Source: Winogradskyella psychrotolerans
Lineage (GTDB): Bacteria; Bacteroidota; Bacteroidia; Flavobacteriales; Flavobacteriaceae
Direction of reading: 5' to 3'
NCBI RefSeq assembly: GCF_018860545.1
Contig: NZ_JAHKPN010000018.1
Location: 62,001 to 126,000 of the forward strand
Length of the DNA stretch: 64,000 bases
This document shows, one piece after another, positions 18,140 through 28,000 of the stretch (the stretch's first letter is position 1; each line of letters starts with the position of its first letter). The notes beneath the pieces were generated by a model. That model was not told the DNA's origin. It saw only the letters and a list, made by a program, of their open reading frames with translations, and did no database searches. Made by a program: the position numbers and the translations under genes.

Positions 18140-19774
18140 ATGCATAAAAAATTACATCTATACATCAAATGTATTGCTTTACTGATCGCGATACGTAGTT
18201 ATTCTCAAGTTGACACACCTCAAACTATAGATAGCCAGATAGATAAGGGAATAGCGTTAATGTTTCAAAAAGAACATTCTCAGTCTATTGAACTATTGAT
18301 TACTACAGAAGCCATAGCCAAAAAAAATCAATGGTATGAACAAGTTTTTAGGTCCACATTAAATATAGGGTCTAATTATTATTTCCTTTCAGATTATGGT
18401 GAGGCGGTTTTATATTACTTACAAGCCTATGAAATAGCTATTGAACATTTAGATTCGCGTCAGGAAATGACGGTGCTTAATAATATAGGTATTCTTTATT
18501 TTCAAGAAGAAGATTTATTACAGGCAAAGGATTATTTCTTTAAAGCGTACCAAAAGGCAAAATTATTAAGAGATGAGGTCAAAGTGGGCTATTACGGGGT
18601 GAATTTAGCATTGGTCTCTAATAAAATGAAAGCGCCTGATTCTGCTCAAATTTATATTAATGAGGCCTTACCTTTATTGAAGAATGAACCTAATGTTTTA
18701 GTCACAGGAAAGATGGCGCAGTCTGAAATGTTTCTCTTAAAAAAACAATATGCCAAATCTGAAGACATTGCTCTCAATTTATTACCCAAGTTTCAAGATG
18801 TCTCACAAGTAGAAAATAAAGTTTTCATTTTATTGGTTTTAGCACAAATTAATGAAGATCAAAACCGTTTAGATAAAGCGCTGTATTATGGTATTAAAGC
18901 TCGAAATACGCAAGCAGGTATTGAGAATAGAGAAGAAGTCTATAGCTATTTGTCTAATTTATATGGTAAAAAGGGACAACTTGAAAAGGCTCTAGTGTAT
19001 AAAGATTCTGTAATTATTGCTTCAGACTCGCTAGCCGATATCAGAAATAGTAAACTGTTTGAAACTGAAAAAGTGAAGTTTCAAATTCAAAATTACCAAC
19101 ATGAACTTTCTGAAAGTAAAGAAGTCTTAAAACAAGAGCGACGCTTCTTTTATAGTATTATCGGAATCACATTACTCAGTATGGGCTTTATTTTATGGAT
19201 TGTTAGAAGTAATTCTATAAAACATAAACAACGGAAAACCATTGTAGAATTAGAGTTAGCTAAAGAGAAAAGCGATTATTTGCTGATTCAAAAACAATTG
19301 CATGAGCAAGAAACTTTAGCACTATTAGAGCAAGAACGTTTTAAAAACGAATTAGAAGTTAAAAATAGAAAGCTTACCGCTAAAGCTTTGTATTTGTCTA
19401 GTAAGAATGATTTAATTGAAGAAGTACTACAATCGCTATCTCAGAATACAGAGATAGCGGAAAATCCTGAATTAAAAAAACAGATACGGGAGTTAAAGAA
19501 TCACCTTAAAACAGATACCCAATGGGATAGTTTTTTTACGCACTTTGAAGAAATTAATCAAGGGTTTTTAGATAGGCTGAGATATAAACATGATAAACTA
19601 ACGCCAAGTGATATTCGGTATATCACTTATTTATATATGAATTTATCAAATAAAGAAATTGCATCGCTTTTAAACATAACACCACAATCATGTAGGAAGC
19701 GTAAAGAGCGACTTGCCAGTAAGTTAAATATTCCCAACAACACTACACTTCATAATTATTTATCTACGATTTAA
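18140..19774 (+). CDS. TPR-repeat regulator with C-terminal LuxR-like helix-turn-helix
   Basis: A 544-residue protein of a type common in Flavobacteriaceae. It has an N-terminal signal or anchor (LYIKCIALLIAIRSYSQ), several tetratricopeptide repeats (residues ~30-300), one membrane helix (residues ~335-353, FYSIIGITLLSMGFILWIV), a coiled coil (~365-425) and a C-terminal helix-turn-helix of LuxR/GerE type (LTPSDIRYITYLYMNLSNKE; IASLLNITPQSCRKRKERL). The TPR part would lie in the periplasm and the HTH in the cytoplasm. It precedes a secreted BNR-repeat protein by 112 bp; three TGTCACG motifs lie between them, so it may control that gene. Confidence 0.85.
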   Translation: MHKKLHLYIKCIALLIAIRSYSQVDTPQTIDSQIDKGIALMFQKEHSQSIELLITTEAIAKKNQWYEQVFRSTLNIGSNYYFLSDYGEAVLYYLQAYEIAIEHLDSRQEMTVLNNIGILYFQEEDLLQAKDYFFKAYQKAKLLRDEVKVGYYGVNLALVSNKMKAPDSAQIYINEALPLLKNEPNVLVTGKMAQSEMFLLKKQYAKSEDIALNLLPKFQDVSQVENKVFILLVLAQINEDQNRLDKALYYGIKARNTQAGIENREEVYSYLSNLYGKKGQLEKALVYKDSVIIASDSLADIRNSKLFETEKVKFQIQNYQHELSESKEVLKQERRFFYSIIGITLLSMGFILWIVRSNSIKHKQRKTIVELELAKEKSDYLLIQKQLHEQETLALLEQERFKNELEVKNRKLTAKALYLSSKNDLIEEVLQSLSQNTEIAENPELKKQIRELKNHLKTDTQWDSFFTHFEEINQGFLDRLRYKHDKLTPSDIRYITYLYMNLSNKEIASLLNITPQSCRKRKERLASKLNIPNNTTLHNYLSTI

Positions 19775-19780
19775 TTTTTG

Positions 19781-19820
19781 TGTCACGCTAAAAGAACAGT
19801 AGTGTCACGGAATGTCACGC
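19781..19820 (+). promoter_or_regulatory. Three direct TGTCACG motifs upstream of the secreted protein gene
   Basis: TGTCACGC at 19781, TGTCACGG at 19803 and TGTCACGC at 19813. Spacings are 22 and 10 bp, close to two turns and one turn of the helix, as expected for sites bound on one face. They lie 66-105 bp before the next ATG and are candidate binding sites for the adjacent TPR/LuxR-like regulator or another activator. Confidence 0.5.
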
Positions 19821-19885
19821 TTAAAATAAGGCGTTAACGATATCGTGTATCTATATTTATCATCCTAATCTTAAAATATGTTACG

Positions 19886-22219
19886 ATGAAAAAACAAATT
19901 ACTTTATTACTCTTTTTCTTAAGCGTTATCATTTCAACTAAAGCCACTGCGCAAATTGAATTTGAAGGAGCAAAAGCTTATGGACAATTATTTGATGTTA
20001 CGTATAGTAAAACACAAGAGAATGTCATTTATGCTCATACCTTGACGAATCATGTTGTAACGTCTGTGGATGGTGGTGACACTTGGGATATTTTATATTC
20101 AGATCCTTTAGATAATTATGCCACTATAAAAGATTTAAAATTAATTAATGATGGAGCTGCTCTAAGTTTTAATATTAAAGCAGAAGGTACTGATTATAAT
20201 AAAATAGTAATATTCGATTTAGCTACAACTTCGATTACACAGACCTTTTCTCCACCGAACTCTTTTGAATTTGATATTTTAATAGAGTCTTATGATATTT
20301 CGGATGCTAACAATGATGTGGTGTTAATGCATACGACCTATTTTTTTGCAGGTGCTTACACTCACGAGGTGTTTTATACCTCTAATGGTGGTTTAAATTG
20401 GAACGTTGTTTACTATAGTCCTATAAATGATCATGTGGTTGTAAACAATGTAAGTATTTCTCCGAGTGACGATAACAAGCTATTTCTTATGCGAGGTGGT
20501 TCTACAACTAGAGAGTTAGGGGGAGTTTTCGTTTCTCTAGATGCTGGACTTACTTGGGAAAATAAAATACCAGGAAATACTTACAGTCCCATAGCTTTTA
20601 ATCCGAATAATTCTGATGATATATTTGTAGGAACATTCTACGGTTACGACACTCATGTAGAAAATTTATACCGTTCATTAGATGGAGGAGACACCTGGGC
20701 TATTGTGCCAATTACTTGGACATCTATGTCTACTAATAGTATTCATGATATTCAATTTAACCCTACTAATACTGATGAAATTATAGTGTTAGAAGAAAAT
20801 GAAATAGTGGTATCTTCAGATAATGGAACCACTTGGGAAAACCATGTTTATACTGATATAGATACAGAAGCCTATTACTATGGTTTAACGGCATCATACA
20901 ATCCTTTTACGGCTGATGAAATTTTAATTTCTGCTAATTTTTACCCGTTTTTAACTACAGATGGAGGGCAAACACTTAGCAAGTTAGAAAATCCTTTTTT
21001 TAATTCTACAGGAACAGTTGCGGCATTTTCTTCTGCTGGAGATAACCATGTATATTATGGATTGCGAAACGGTTTCATACATAAAGATTTGCAGACTAAT
21101 ATAGAGGACGAGATTTTTCTACAATCTTTAAATCAAGGTTTTGGATCTCCAACGGGAGTATTTGCAGATCCAGTGGTAAGTGGTCGTGTTTTTACAAACG
21201 TTAGAGGGTTCAATACATCTTATGTTACTGTTAGTTCAGAATATGGTTTGAATGCAGAGATTATTGCTAGTTCTTCATCTTTTTTAATTATAGAAGATGT
21301 TTCTAATTCTATTGCTAACCCAAATATTAGTTGGGTTTCTACAGGTTTAGGTTTAAGTAAGGTAGATTTAACTGATATGAACAACATTATTTATGAGACT
21401 ATAGCGGTTCCTGAGCCAGAATTAGATCAGGTTGTTAAAGCAGTACAAGTAGATAGTGAAAATGAAACTACCATTTTTATTGCTAAAGGGATTAATTTTT
21501 ATAAATCCGTTGACGATGGTGCCACTTGGATCACAAGTAATAATGGTTTAGAATCATTAGCAATTGATGCGCATTTAATATTAGATATTGATCAGAATCC
21601 ATTTAATGCTAATCAATTAGTATTGGCGACAACTAACGGTGTCTATTTATCTGAAAATAAAGGGGATACTTGGGTTTCTGTTTCTTTGGAATTTACTGAT
21701 AAAATAGCTTTTTCATCATTTAATGAAAATGCAATTGTAGCCGTTACACATTACTCTGATGGATATGAAGTTCCATTGCCAATTGCAAAGGCAAAAATTA
21801 TTATAAGTAATGATTTAGGAGACACTTGGAACGAAATATCGCCTGAAACGTTAAACTATCCATTTACATATACTTCTGCATTTCTTTTTGCTGAAGATGA
21901 AGTTAGTGTTTATTTAGGTACTCAAGATTTAGGTTTAATAAAATATGATATTGATATATCAACACTATCAGTTAGTTCAGAGTTACCTTTTAATAACACT
22001 ATTAAATTTTATCCTAATCCAACCCAAAATAGTTTTCTAGTGGTAGGTGATGATTCTATTAAAGCTATTAGTATATACTCAATTTCCGGACAAGAAGTTA
22101 AGAGCGTCAAGAATCTAAGCTCAGAAATTAATGTAAGTGATTTAGCGGCTGGTGTTTATTTGGTAAAAGTACAAACTGCAAACAGTACAATTACTAAGCG
22201 CCTAATAAAGTCTAATTAG
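19886..22219 (+). CDS. T9SS-secreted BNR/Asp-box repeat protein
   Basis: A 777-residue secreted protein. It has a Sec signal peptide (LLLFFLSVIISTKATAQ), then many Asp-box (BNR) motifs of form S-x-D-x-G-x-T-W: DGGDTWDI, NGGLNWNV, LDAGLTWEN, LDGGDTWAI, DNGTTWEN, DDGATWIT, KGDTWVS and LGDTWNE. Such repeats form beta-propeller blades, as in sortilin-like and sialidase-like proteins. The last ~75 residues are a type A T9SS sorting domain (FYPNPTQNSFLV, ISGQEV, LAAGVYLVKVQT, KRLIKSN). It is therefore exported through the type IX system. No catalytic residues of sialidases can be assigned, so its ligand is unknown. Confidence 0.88.
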   Translation: MKKQITLLLFFLSVIISTKATAQIEFEGAKAYGQLFDVTYSKTQENVIYAHTLTNHVVTSVDGGDTWDILYSDPLDNYATIKDLKLINDGAALSFNIKAEGTDYNKIVIFDLATTSITQTFSPPNSFEFDILIESYDISDANNDVVLMHTTYFFAGAYTHEVFYTSNGGLNWNVVYYSPINDHVVVNNVSISPSDDNKLFLMRGGSTTRELGGVFVSLDAGLTWENKIPGNTYSPIAFNPNNSDDIFVGTFYGYDTHVENLYRSLDGGDTWAIVPITWTSMSTNSIHDIQFNPTNTDEIIVLEENEIVVSSDNGTTWENHVYTDIDTEAYYYGLTASYNPFTADEILISANFYPFLTTDGGQTLSKLENPFFNSTGTVAAFSSAGDNHVYYGLRNGFIHKDLQTNIEDEIFLQSLNQGFGSPTGVFADPVVSGRVFTNVRGFNTSYVTVSSEYGLNAEIIASSSSFLIIEDVSNSIANPNISWVSTGLGLSKVDLTDMNNIIYETIAVPEPELDQVVKAVQVDSENETTIFIAKGINFYKSVDDGATWITSNNGLESLAIDAHLILDIDQNPFNANQLVLATTNGVYLSENKGDTWVSVSLEFTDKIAFSSFNENAIVAVTHYSDGYEVPLPIAKAKIIISNDLGDTWNEISPETLNYPFTYTSAFLFAEDEVSVYLGTQDLGLIKYDIDISTLSVSSELPFNNTIKFYPNPTQNSFLVVGDDSIKAISIYSISGQEVKSVKNLSSEINVSDLAAGVYLVKVQTANSTITKRLIKSN

Positions 22220-22288
22220 TATTACAGATTTTTCAATATGATTTATAGTGCAATAGTTCTAATTTAATTTAGAATTGAAATCTAATGA

Positions 22289-22328
22289 AAGCCCATTTTA
22301 CGTAATGTAAAGTGGGCTTCTTGTTTTT
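22289..22328 (+). terminator. Intrinsic terminator after the BNR protein gene
   Basis: AAGCCCATTTTAC (22289-22301) pairs with GTAAAGTGGGCTT (22307-22319) with one wobble and a 5-base loop, followed by a T-rich tract. Confidence 0.85.
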
Positions 22329-22770
22329 ATAAGGTCATCTCGGTAAAGGGTATGTATTGCTTTAATACAGAACTTCTTTTTCAGATAGCAATATTAAAAA
22401 CGGGCTATTTGTGGGTCAGCCATTCAACTGACCACTTTCATAACATAAACATAACGCAACTTGGATGCTATACTAGGTTTTTTGTTTAAATTTGCAACTA
22501 AGTTGCATTAATGATTATTGTTATATTGGTATAATGAAAATCGAACGAATTTGAAATTGTATTACACGTGCTTTGTCTCATGCATTGTGTTGTTACTTTT
22601 TGCCATTTGCAGAATAAAATGGCTCGATTTTTAGCGTATATTAAAATATCGTGATATTAAAGCATCAGTGATTGTAAGAGGCCATTGAATTTTGAATAAG
22701 AATACTGTAAAGTATTTATTTAAATGATTAGAAAAAGGAACTTATAGATTAAGTATTAGACCACATCAAA
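22329..22770. other. Gene-free region with candidate promoter and palindromes before the phosphatase
   Basis: About 440 bp without a gene. It holds an imperfect hairpin at 22411-22435 (GTGGGTCAG with CTGACCAC) and a promoter/operator-like element at 22487-22506. The 260 bp between that element and the phosphatase start contain only short frames with stops, which could be a long leader or a lost small gene. Confidence 0.4.
22487..22506 (+). promoter_or_regulatory. TAAATTTG box overlapping the palindrome GCAACTAAGTTGC
   Basis: TAAATTTG (22487-22494) matches the Bacteroidota -7 consensus TAnnTTTG. The perfect palindrome GCAACT-A-AGTTGC (22494-22506) starts in it and would cover the transcription start, as an operator would. 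A further GCAACT half-site lies at 22455. A TTG for the -33 box exists at 22461 but with a rather long 23-bp spacing. Confidence 0.4.
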
Positions 22771-24186
22771 ATGAACAGAAGAAATTTTTTTAAGAAAGGG
22801 TCCTTAGTGGCATTGGGAACAACATTATTACATCCCTTTAGTAGTCTCGCTAGTGAAGTTGGTTATGACATGACTGACTATAATAAAAAAGCAAAGAACA
22901 TAATTGTTATTGTTAGTGATGGTATGAGTATTGGAACTTTAAATATGGCCGATTTATATCTCTCGAGAAAAACTGGAACAGGTTCTAATTGGTTAGACTT
23001 ATATAAGAAAAATAAAGTTAGCAGAGCACTTATGGACATGGCATCGGCAAGTTCAATTGTTACCGATTCTGCTGCTGCAAGTTCATCTTGGGGAGGTGGT
23101 GTTAGAATTAAAAATGGAGGTTTAAATGTAGGTGAAAGTGGAGAGGTGTACTTGCCTATTTGGCAGAAATTCAAGATGTCAGGGAAAAAAGCAGGTTGTG
23201 TCACTTCAGTTCCTATTACGCACGCTACTCCTGCGGGATTTTGTGTCAATTCCAAATCGAGAAATGCCCAAGAGGAGATTGCAGAAAAGTATTTGGAACT
23301 TAAGTTTGATGTGATGATGGGTGGAGGTGATGATTACTTTTCTTCAGATAAAAGAAAAGATAAAAAAGACATGTATCAAGAATTTACATCAAAAGGGTAT
23401 CAAGTGGTTCATACCAGACATGATATGATGTCTTCAGAAACCGATAAGCCTATTTTAGGAGTTTTTGATGATGGAGGGCTTCCTTATGCTTTAGATAGAC
23501 AAAATAGTAAGGAGTTGGTTCAAAACATACCAACACTCGCGGAAATGACTCAAAAAGCGATTGACGTCATGAAAGATCATTCCAAAGGTTTTGTGTTACA
23601 AGTGGAAGCTGGAAAAGTCGATTGGGCAGCCCACGGTAATGATATTGCAGGATTAATTCACGATCAAATTGATCATGATGAAGCTATTCAAGTCGCTATG
23701 GATTTTGCGGAACAGGATGGTGAAACTTTAGTGATTATAACCACGGATCATGGGAATGCCAATCCTGGAGTTATCTACGGTTCGGATGCTAATGATAATT
23801 TTGATTCCATTCAAAACTATAAACATACTAACGAGTGGATTTTAAATGGTATTGGTAAAGAGACTTCCATCTCGCAAATAAAAGAAAGAATAAACTATGC
23901 CAACAATATTGCATTAACCAACGAAGAATGTCAACAGTTGTTAGATTATTATAAAGACATACCGACTGCTAAAGGTCTTTATAATCCAAGGCATCTTCCT
24001 TTTAATCTTTTAGCCCAAATGCAGAAACCCCATAATTCAGTGGGCTGGATTAGCATGCAACACTCTGCAGATTATGTAGAATTAGCTATGTATGGTCCGG
24101 GAAGTCACCTCTTAAAACCGTTCATAAAGAATACAGATTTACACTATTTAATGCTTGAAGCTGCTGAAATACAGAACACTTTTTAA
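22771..24186 (+). CDS. Alkaline phosphatase (PhoA superfamily)
   Basis: A 471-residue phosphomonoesterase. The N-terminus MNRRNFFKKGSLVALGTTLL has a twin-arginine-like export signal, so the folded enzyme is probably sent to the periplasm. Metal and catalytic motifs of the alkaline phosphatase family are present: VSDGM near residue 49, the nucleophile Ser in VTDSAAASS, WAAHGND with the following HD residues, TTDHGN, and a final QHSADYVEL. It is likely used for phosphate scavenging from organic phosphate. It stands alone, with a promoter-like region upstream; no Pho box can be assigned. Confidence 0.92.
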   Translation: MNRRNFFKKGSLVALGTTLLHPFSSLASEVGYDMTDYNKKAKNIIVIVSDGMSIGTLNMADLYLSRKTGTGSNWLDLYKKNKVSRALMDMASASSIVTDSAAASSSWGGGVRIKNGGLNVGESGEVYLPIWQKFKMSGKKAGCVTSVPITHATPAGFCVNSKSRNAQEEIAEKYLELKFDVMMGGGDDYFSSDKRKDKKDMYQEFTSKGYQVVHTRHDMMSSETDKPILGVFDDGGLPYALDRQNSKELVQNIPTLAEMTQKAIDVMKDHSKGFVLQVEAGKVDWAAHGNDIAGLIHDQIDHDEAIQVAMDFAEQDGETLVIITTDHGNANPGVIYGSDANDNFDSIQNYKHTNEWILNGIGKETSISQIKERINYANNIALTNEECQQLLDYYKDIPTAKGLYNPRHLPFNLLAQMQKPHNSVGWISMQHSADYVELAMYGPGSHLLKPFIKNTDLHYLMLEAAEIQNTF

Positions 24187-24314
24187 TAAAAATGTTATGT
24201 TGTAACGAATAATAAAGTGTAACGTACTTCGTTTAGATTACGCATAAATTTGACCTTAGTTATTTGTTAACTATTGACTTAAAAAGAATCATTTTATAAT
24301 AGAAAATAAACTTC

Positions 24315-24803
24315 ATGAACATTTTATATATACATGGATTAAACGGGAGTTTGAGTCCTGAAAAGAGAAGTATCTTGGAACAATACGGAGTTGTTTATGC
24401 TCCGTCTATTGATTATGAAAACCAACCAAGCGTAATTTCAAATATATCCGCTGATTTTAGCGCACATGATATTAATGTGGTTATCGGGAGCAGTATGGGA
24501 GGTTTTACAGGGTATTACATTTCTAATGGTTATCAATGTCCAGCATTGCTTTTTAATCCAGCCTTAGCAAAACGCTCTGTCTATCAAGAAATACCTGAAA
24601 TAGATAATAAAAAAAGCATTCTTAAATATATCGTTTTAGGCACAGAAGATGATGTTGTAAATCCGGCGGATACACTTCAGTTCTTAGCAAGTACAATTTC
24701 GTATAATCCTGAGTATAATATTCACTTACGGAATGATTTAGCACATCGTATTCCTATACCTATTTTTGAAGATGAGGTGAAGATTTTTTTCAATATGTTA
24801 TAG
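24315..24803 (+). CDS. YqiA/YcfP-like small alpha/beta hydrolase
   Basis: A 162-residue esterase-like protein starting MNILYIHGLNGS. It has the oxyanion segment IHGLNG, the nucleophile elbow GSSMGG, a late Asp (LGTEDDVV) and a His near the end (DLAHRIP), giving a full Ser-Asp-His triad in the compact YqiA/YcfP fold. It is cytoplasmic, with no signal peptide. Physiological substrate is unknown. Confidence 0.85.
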   Translation: MNILYIHGLNGSLSPEKRSILEQYGVVYAPSIDYENQPSVISNISADFSAHDINVVIGSSMGGFTGYYISNGYQCPALLFNPALAKRSVYQEIPEIDNKKSILKYIVLGTEDDVVNPADTLQFLASTISYNPEYNIHLRNDLAHRIPIPIFEDEVKIFFNML

Positions 24804-24916
24804 TGTATTTACGCTCAATGGATTAGTTTTTATGTGTTTCAATGTGAGTTGAGAGCCGGTGAGATATATTTAAAATTCAAAAATTAAAAAAGTTAGATTT
24901 TGAGAAAACACATATC

Positions 24917-24956
24917 TTTAGGTTTGCTGTATTTAGGTTTGCTGTATTTAGGTTTG
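24917..24956. repeat. 15-bp tandem repeat, about 2.7 copies
   Basis: TTTAGGTTTGCTGTA is repeated exactly at 24917-24931 and 24932-24946 and then continues for 10 more bases. It lies in the ~296-bp gene-free stretch between the small hydrolase and the histidine kinase; nothing else of note was seen there. Confidence 0.8.
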
Positions 24957-25099
24957 TTAGAATTTTGAAGTTAAACATATAGTGTCTTATTTCTTTATAA
25001 AAAGGGTGTGAAGAAAATGTTATTGTAGTATGTAAAGTTTTTTTATTTAGGTATTATATAATAATCGCTTAACTTGTGTGGGCTTTAATTGACCTAAAT

Positions 25100-28000
25100 A
25101 TGAATATCTACCTTTCTTTAGTATTACAATTTTTACTGATATCCTCTAGTGTCCTTATCTTATTTAAATTTAGAAAAACCCTAGGGTTGGCTCCGCTTTA
25201 TCTTTTTCTGGGGGCCATACAATATTTGCAATCACTTATAGGTTCAAGAGTAAGTATTACAGATATAGATAATATAATTATTTATCCAGGATCAGTAATT
25301 GTTTTTAGTTCAATTCTATTTGCGGTTTTATTGATTTATATAAAAGAAGGTGCTCGAAGTGCGAGAACACTCATCTTAGGTATGATTATCTCAAACTTTT
25401 TATTGTTAGCGCTCTATAGTTTTTCTTATGATCCGGCACTAACTACACAAGCCAAAAGTGATTTGGAATCTCCATCTTTTTTCGTATTAAATTATAAGTA
25501 CTTTTCTATAGGTAAAGTTTTACTATTACTAGATTTTATTTGGATGGTGATTATTTATCAATTTTTAATTTCAAAAGTTAAAAAGTGGCCTATCTATATA
25601 GTATTATTTGTTTCCTTATCCGTTGTCTTAATATTTGACTCTATTTTATTCAATTTAATCTTTAATTATGGTGCAAACGATTTTAATGCATTATTGTTAG
25701 GGCAAATTTTCGGAAAGTCTATTTCAGCTCTAATTTTATCCTTTGTACTATATGCTTATTTGAAGTTTATAGATTCTGATAGTTATAATGCAACTTTTAT
25801 AGCTAATCAAGATCGAGATGTGTTTTCCATATTACAATACAAAAAAAGGTATTTGGATTTGAAGACAGAAAAACACCAAAGTGAGAAAAAATTAACAACA
25901 CAATTAGAAACCTCATTAAATAATATTTCGGATGGTTTTATTGCCTTAGATTCAAATTGGTGTTATACGTATGTTAATAAAAAAGCAGCTGGTCTTTTAG
26001 GTAAATCTAAAGAAGATTTAATAGGGAATCATATTTGGACCGTATTTCCAGAAGGAAAAGAGCAGTCATTTTATAAAGTTTATAATGAGGCATTTGAAAC
26101 TCAAAAAACAATTTATTTTGAAGATTATTCTGAACCACTAGATAAATGGTTTGAAAACAGAATATATCCTTCAGAGGAAGGGTTAACTATTTATTTTACA
26201 GACATTACCGAAATAAAAAAAGCAGATGCGGATAATCAAATGTTACGATCATTAATAGAAACTAGTGATGAGTTTATAGGTTTAGCAACTTTAGAAGGTA
26301 AGCCCCTGTACTTAAATACAAATGGTAGAAAATTAGTAGGGTTAAATACAGATTTAGAAACAGTAGATTCCATCATAGATTTCTTCCCAGCTGTTTACAA
26401 AGACAGGATTATAAATGAGCACTTGCCACATGTTTTTAAACATAATAGATGGAGTGGAGAAGTGCATTTACAAAATTTTGAAACTGGAGATTTAATTCCT
26501 ATTGAAAAATCAGGATTATTAATACGTGATCCGGAAACAAATACGCCAATAGCATTGGGGATTGTAGCTAAAGATATTACGGAACGTAAAGAAGCAGAGG
26601 AACAGCTAAAAAATAGTGAACTTTTGTTTAGGAGATTATCTGCTAATGCGCCAGTGGCCATATTCCAATCAGATAAGGACGGTAAGTGTAATTATGTTAA
26701 TGAGGAATGGTTGAAATATTCTGGACAAACTTATGATGAAGCCTTAGGTTATGGTTGGTCTAATGCCATTCATCCAGAAGATAAAAACATGGTTTTAGAA
26801 CAATGGCAGAAATCTATTGTATCAAATGAGAGATTATTACAGGATTTTAGATTACTTCATAAAAATGGTGATGTAAGGTGGATTTCGGCTAAGGCTGTAG
26901 GTGTTTTTGATTCTAATAAAGAAGTAACCAGCTATATAGGAATACTAAATGATATTACTGATAGAAAAACAGTAGAGGCACAAATTCTGAAAAGTGAAAA
27001 ATATCTTGAAAATATCATAAATAATATTGCAGATCCTGTATTCGTAAAAGATGAGCAAAGCCATATATTATTGGTTAATGATGCATTTTGCAAGCTTTTA
27101 AACATTTCTAAAAAGGATATTTTAGGGAAAACCTTAGCGGAAAATGTATCATTGATTGAGCAAGAGGAATTTTTAAAAATTGATAAACAAGTTATTGCCA
27201 CTGGAATTGCTAATGTGAATGAGGAAACAATGACTTTTAATAATAATGAAAGTCGTATCATCTCTACAAAAAAGACACGATTTGTAGACAGTGGTGGTGC
27301 TATATTTCTAATTGGTGTGATTCGGGATATTACAGAACGCAAGAAAGCCGAAATAGAATTAGAAAACTATAAGAATAATCTTGAAAAATTAGTAGAAACA
27401 AGAACGGCCGAATTAGAAAAAGAAAAAGTTAAAGCCCAATCAGCAGATTTAATGAAGTCTGCTTTCTTGGCTACGATGTCGCATGAGTTAAGAACTCCAA
27501 TGAATTCTATTATTGGTTTTACAGGCATTTTAATTAAAGAATTGGCAGGACCATTAAATGAAGAGCAAAAAAGGCAACTTTCAATGGTTAAAAATAGTGG
27601 TGAGCATTTATTAAGCCTTATTAACGATATTTTAGATATATCCAGAATTGAAGCGGGTAAATTAAAAGTAACATACTATCCTTTTGATTATTTGACATCT
27701 TTAGAGAAAACCATAGAGTTTTTGCAGCCACAGGCCTCTGCTAAAGGCCTCATCTTGCGAACAGAAATTGCAGAAATGGATATTACTTTAGTCAGCGATG
27801 AACGTAGGGTTGAGCAGATATTTTTAAATTTATTATCTAATGCGATAAAATTTTCTAATACCGGAACTATTCGTGTAAAAGTAGAAGTCGTTGATGATTT
27901 TGTTATTACGCAGGTTATTGATGAAGGCATTGGTGTACAGAAAAAGGATCTTGTGAGATTATTTATGCCTTTTGTTCAACTTGAAGTAGGACTCAATCGT

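Noticed and set aside
26932..27342. 136-codon minus-strand frame in the PAS kinase
   Set aside because: It overlaps conserved PAS domains on the plus strand and has no recognisable features.
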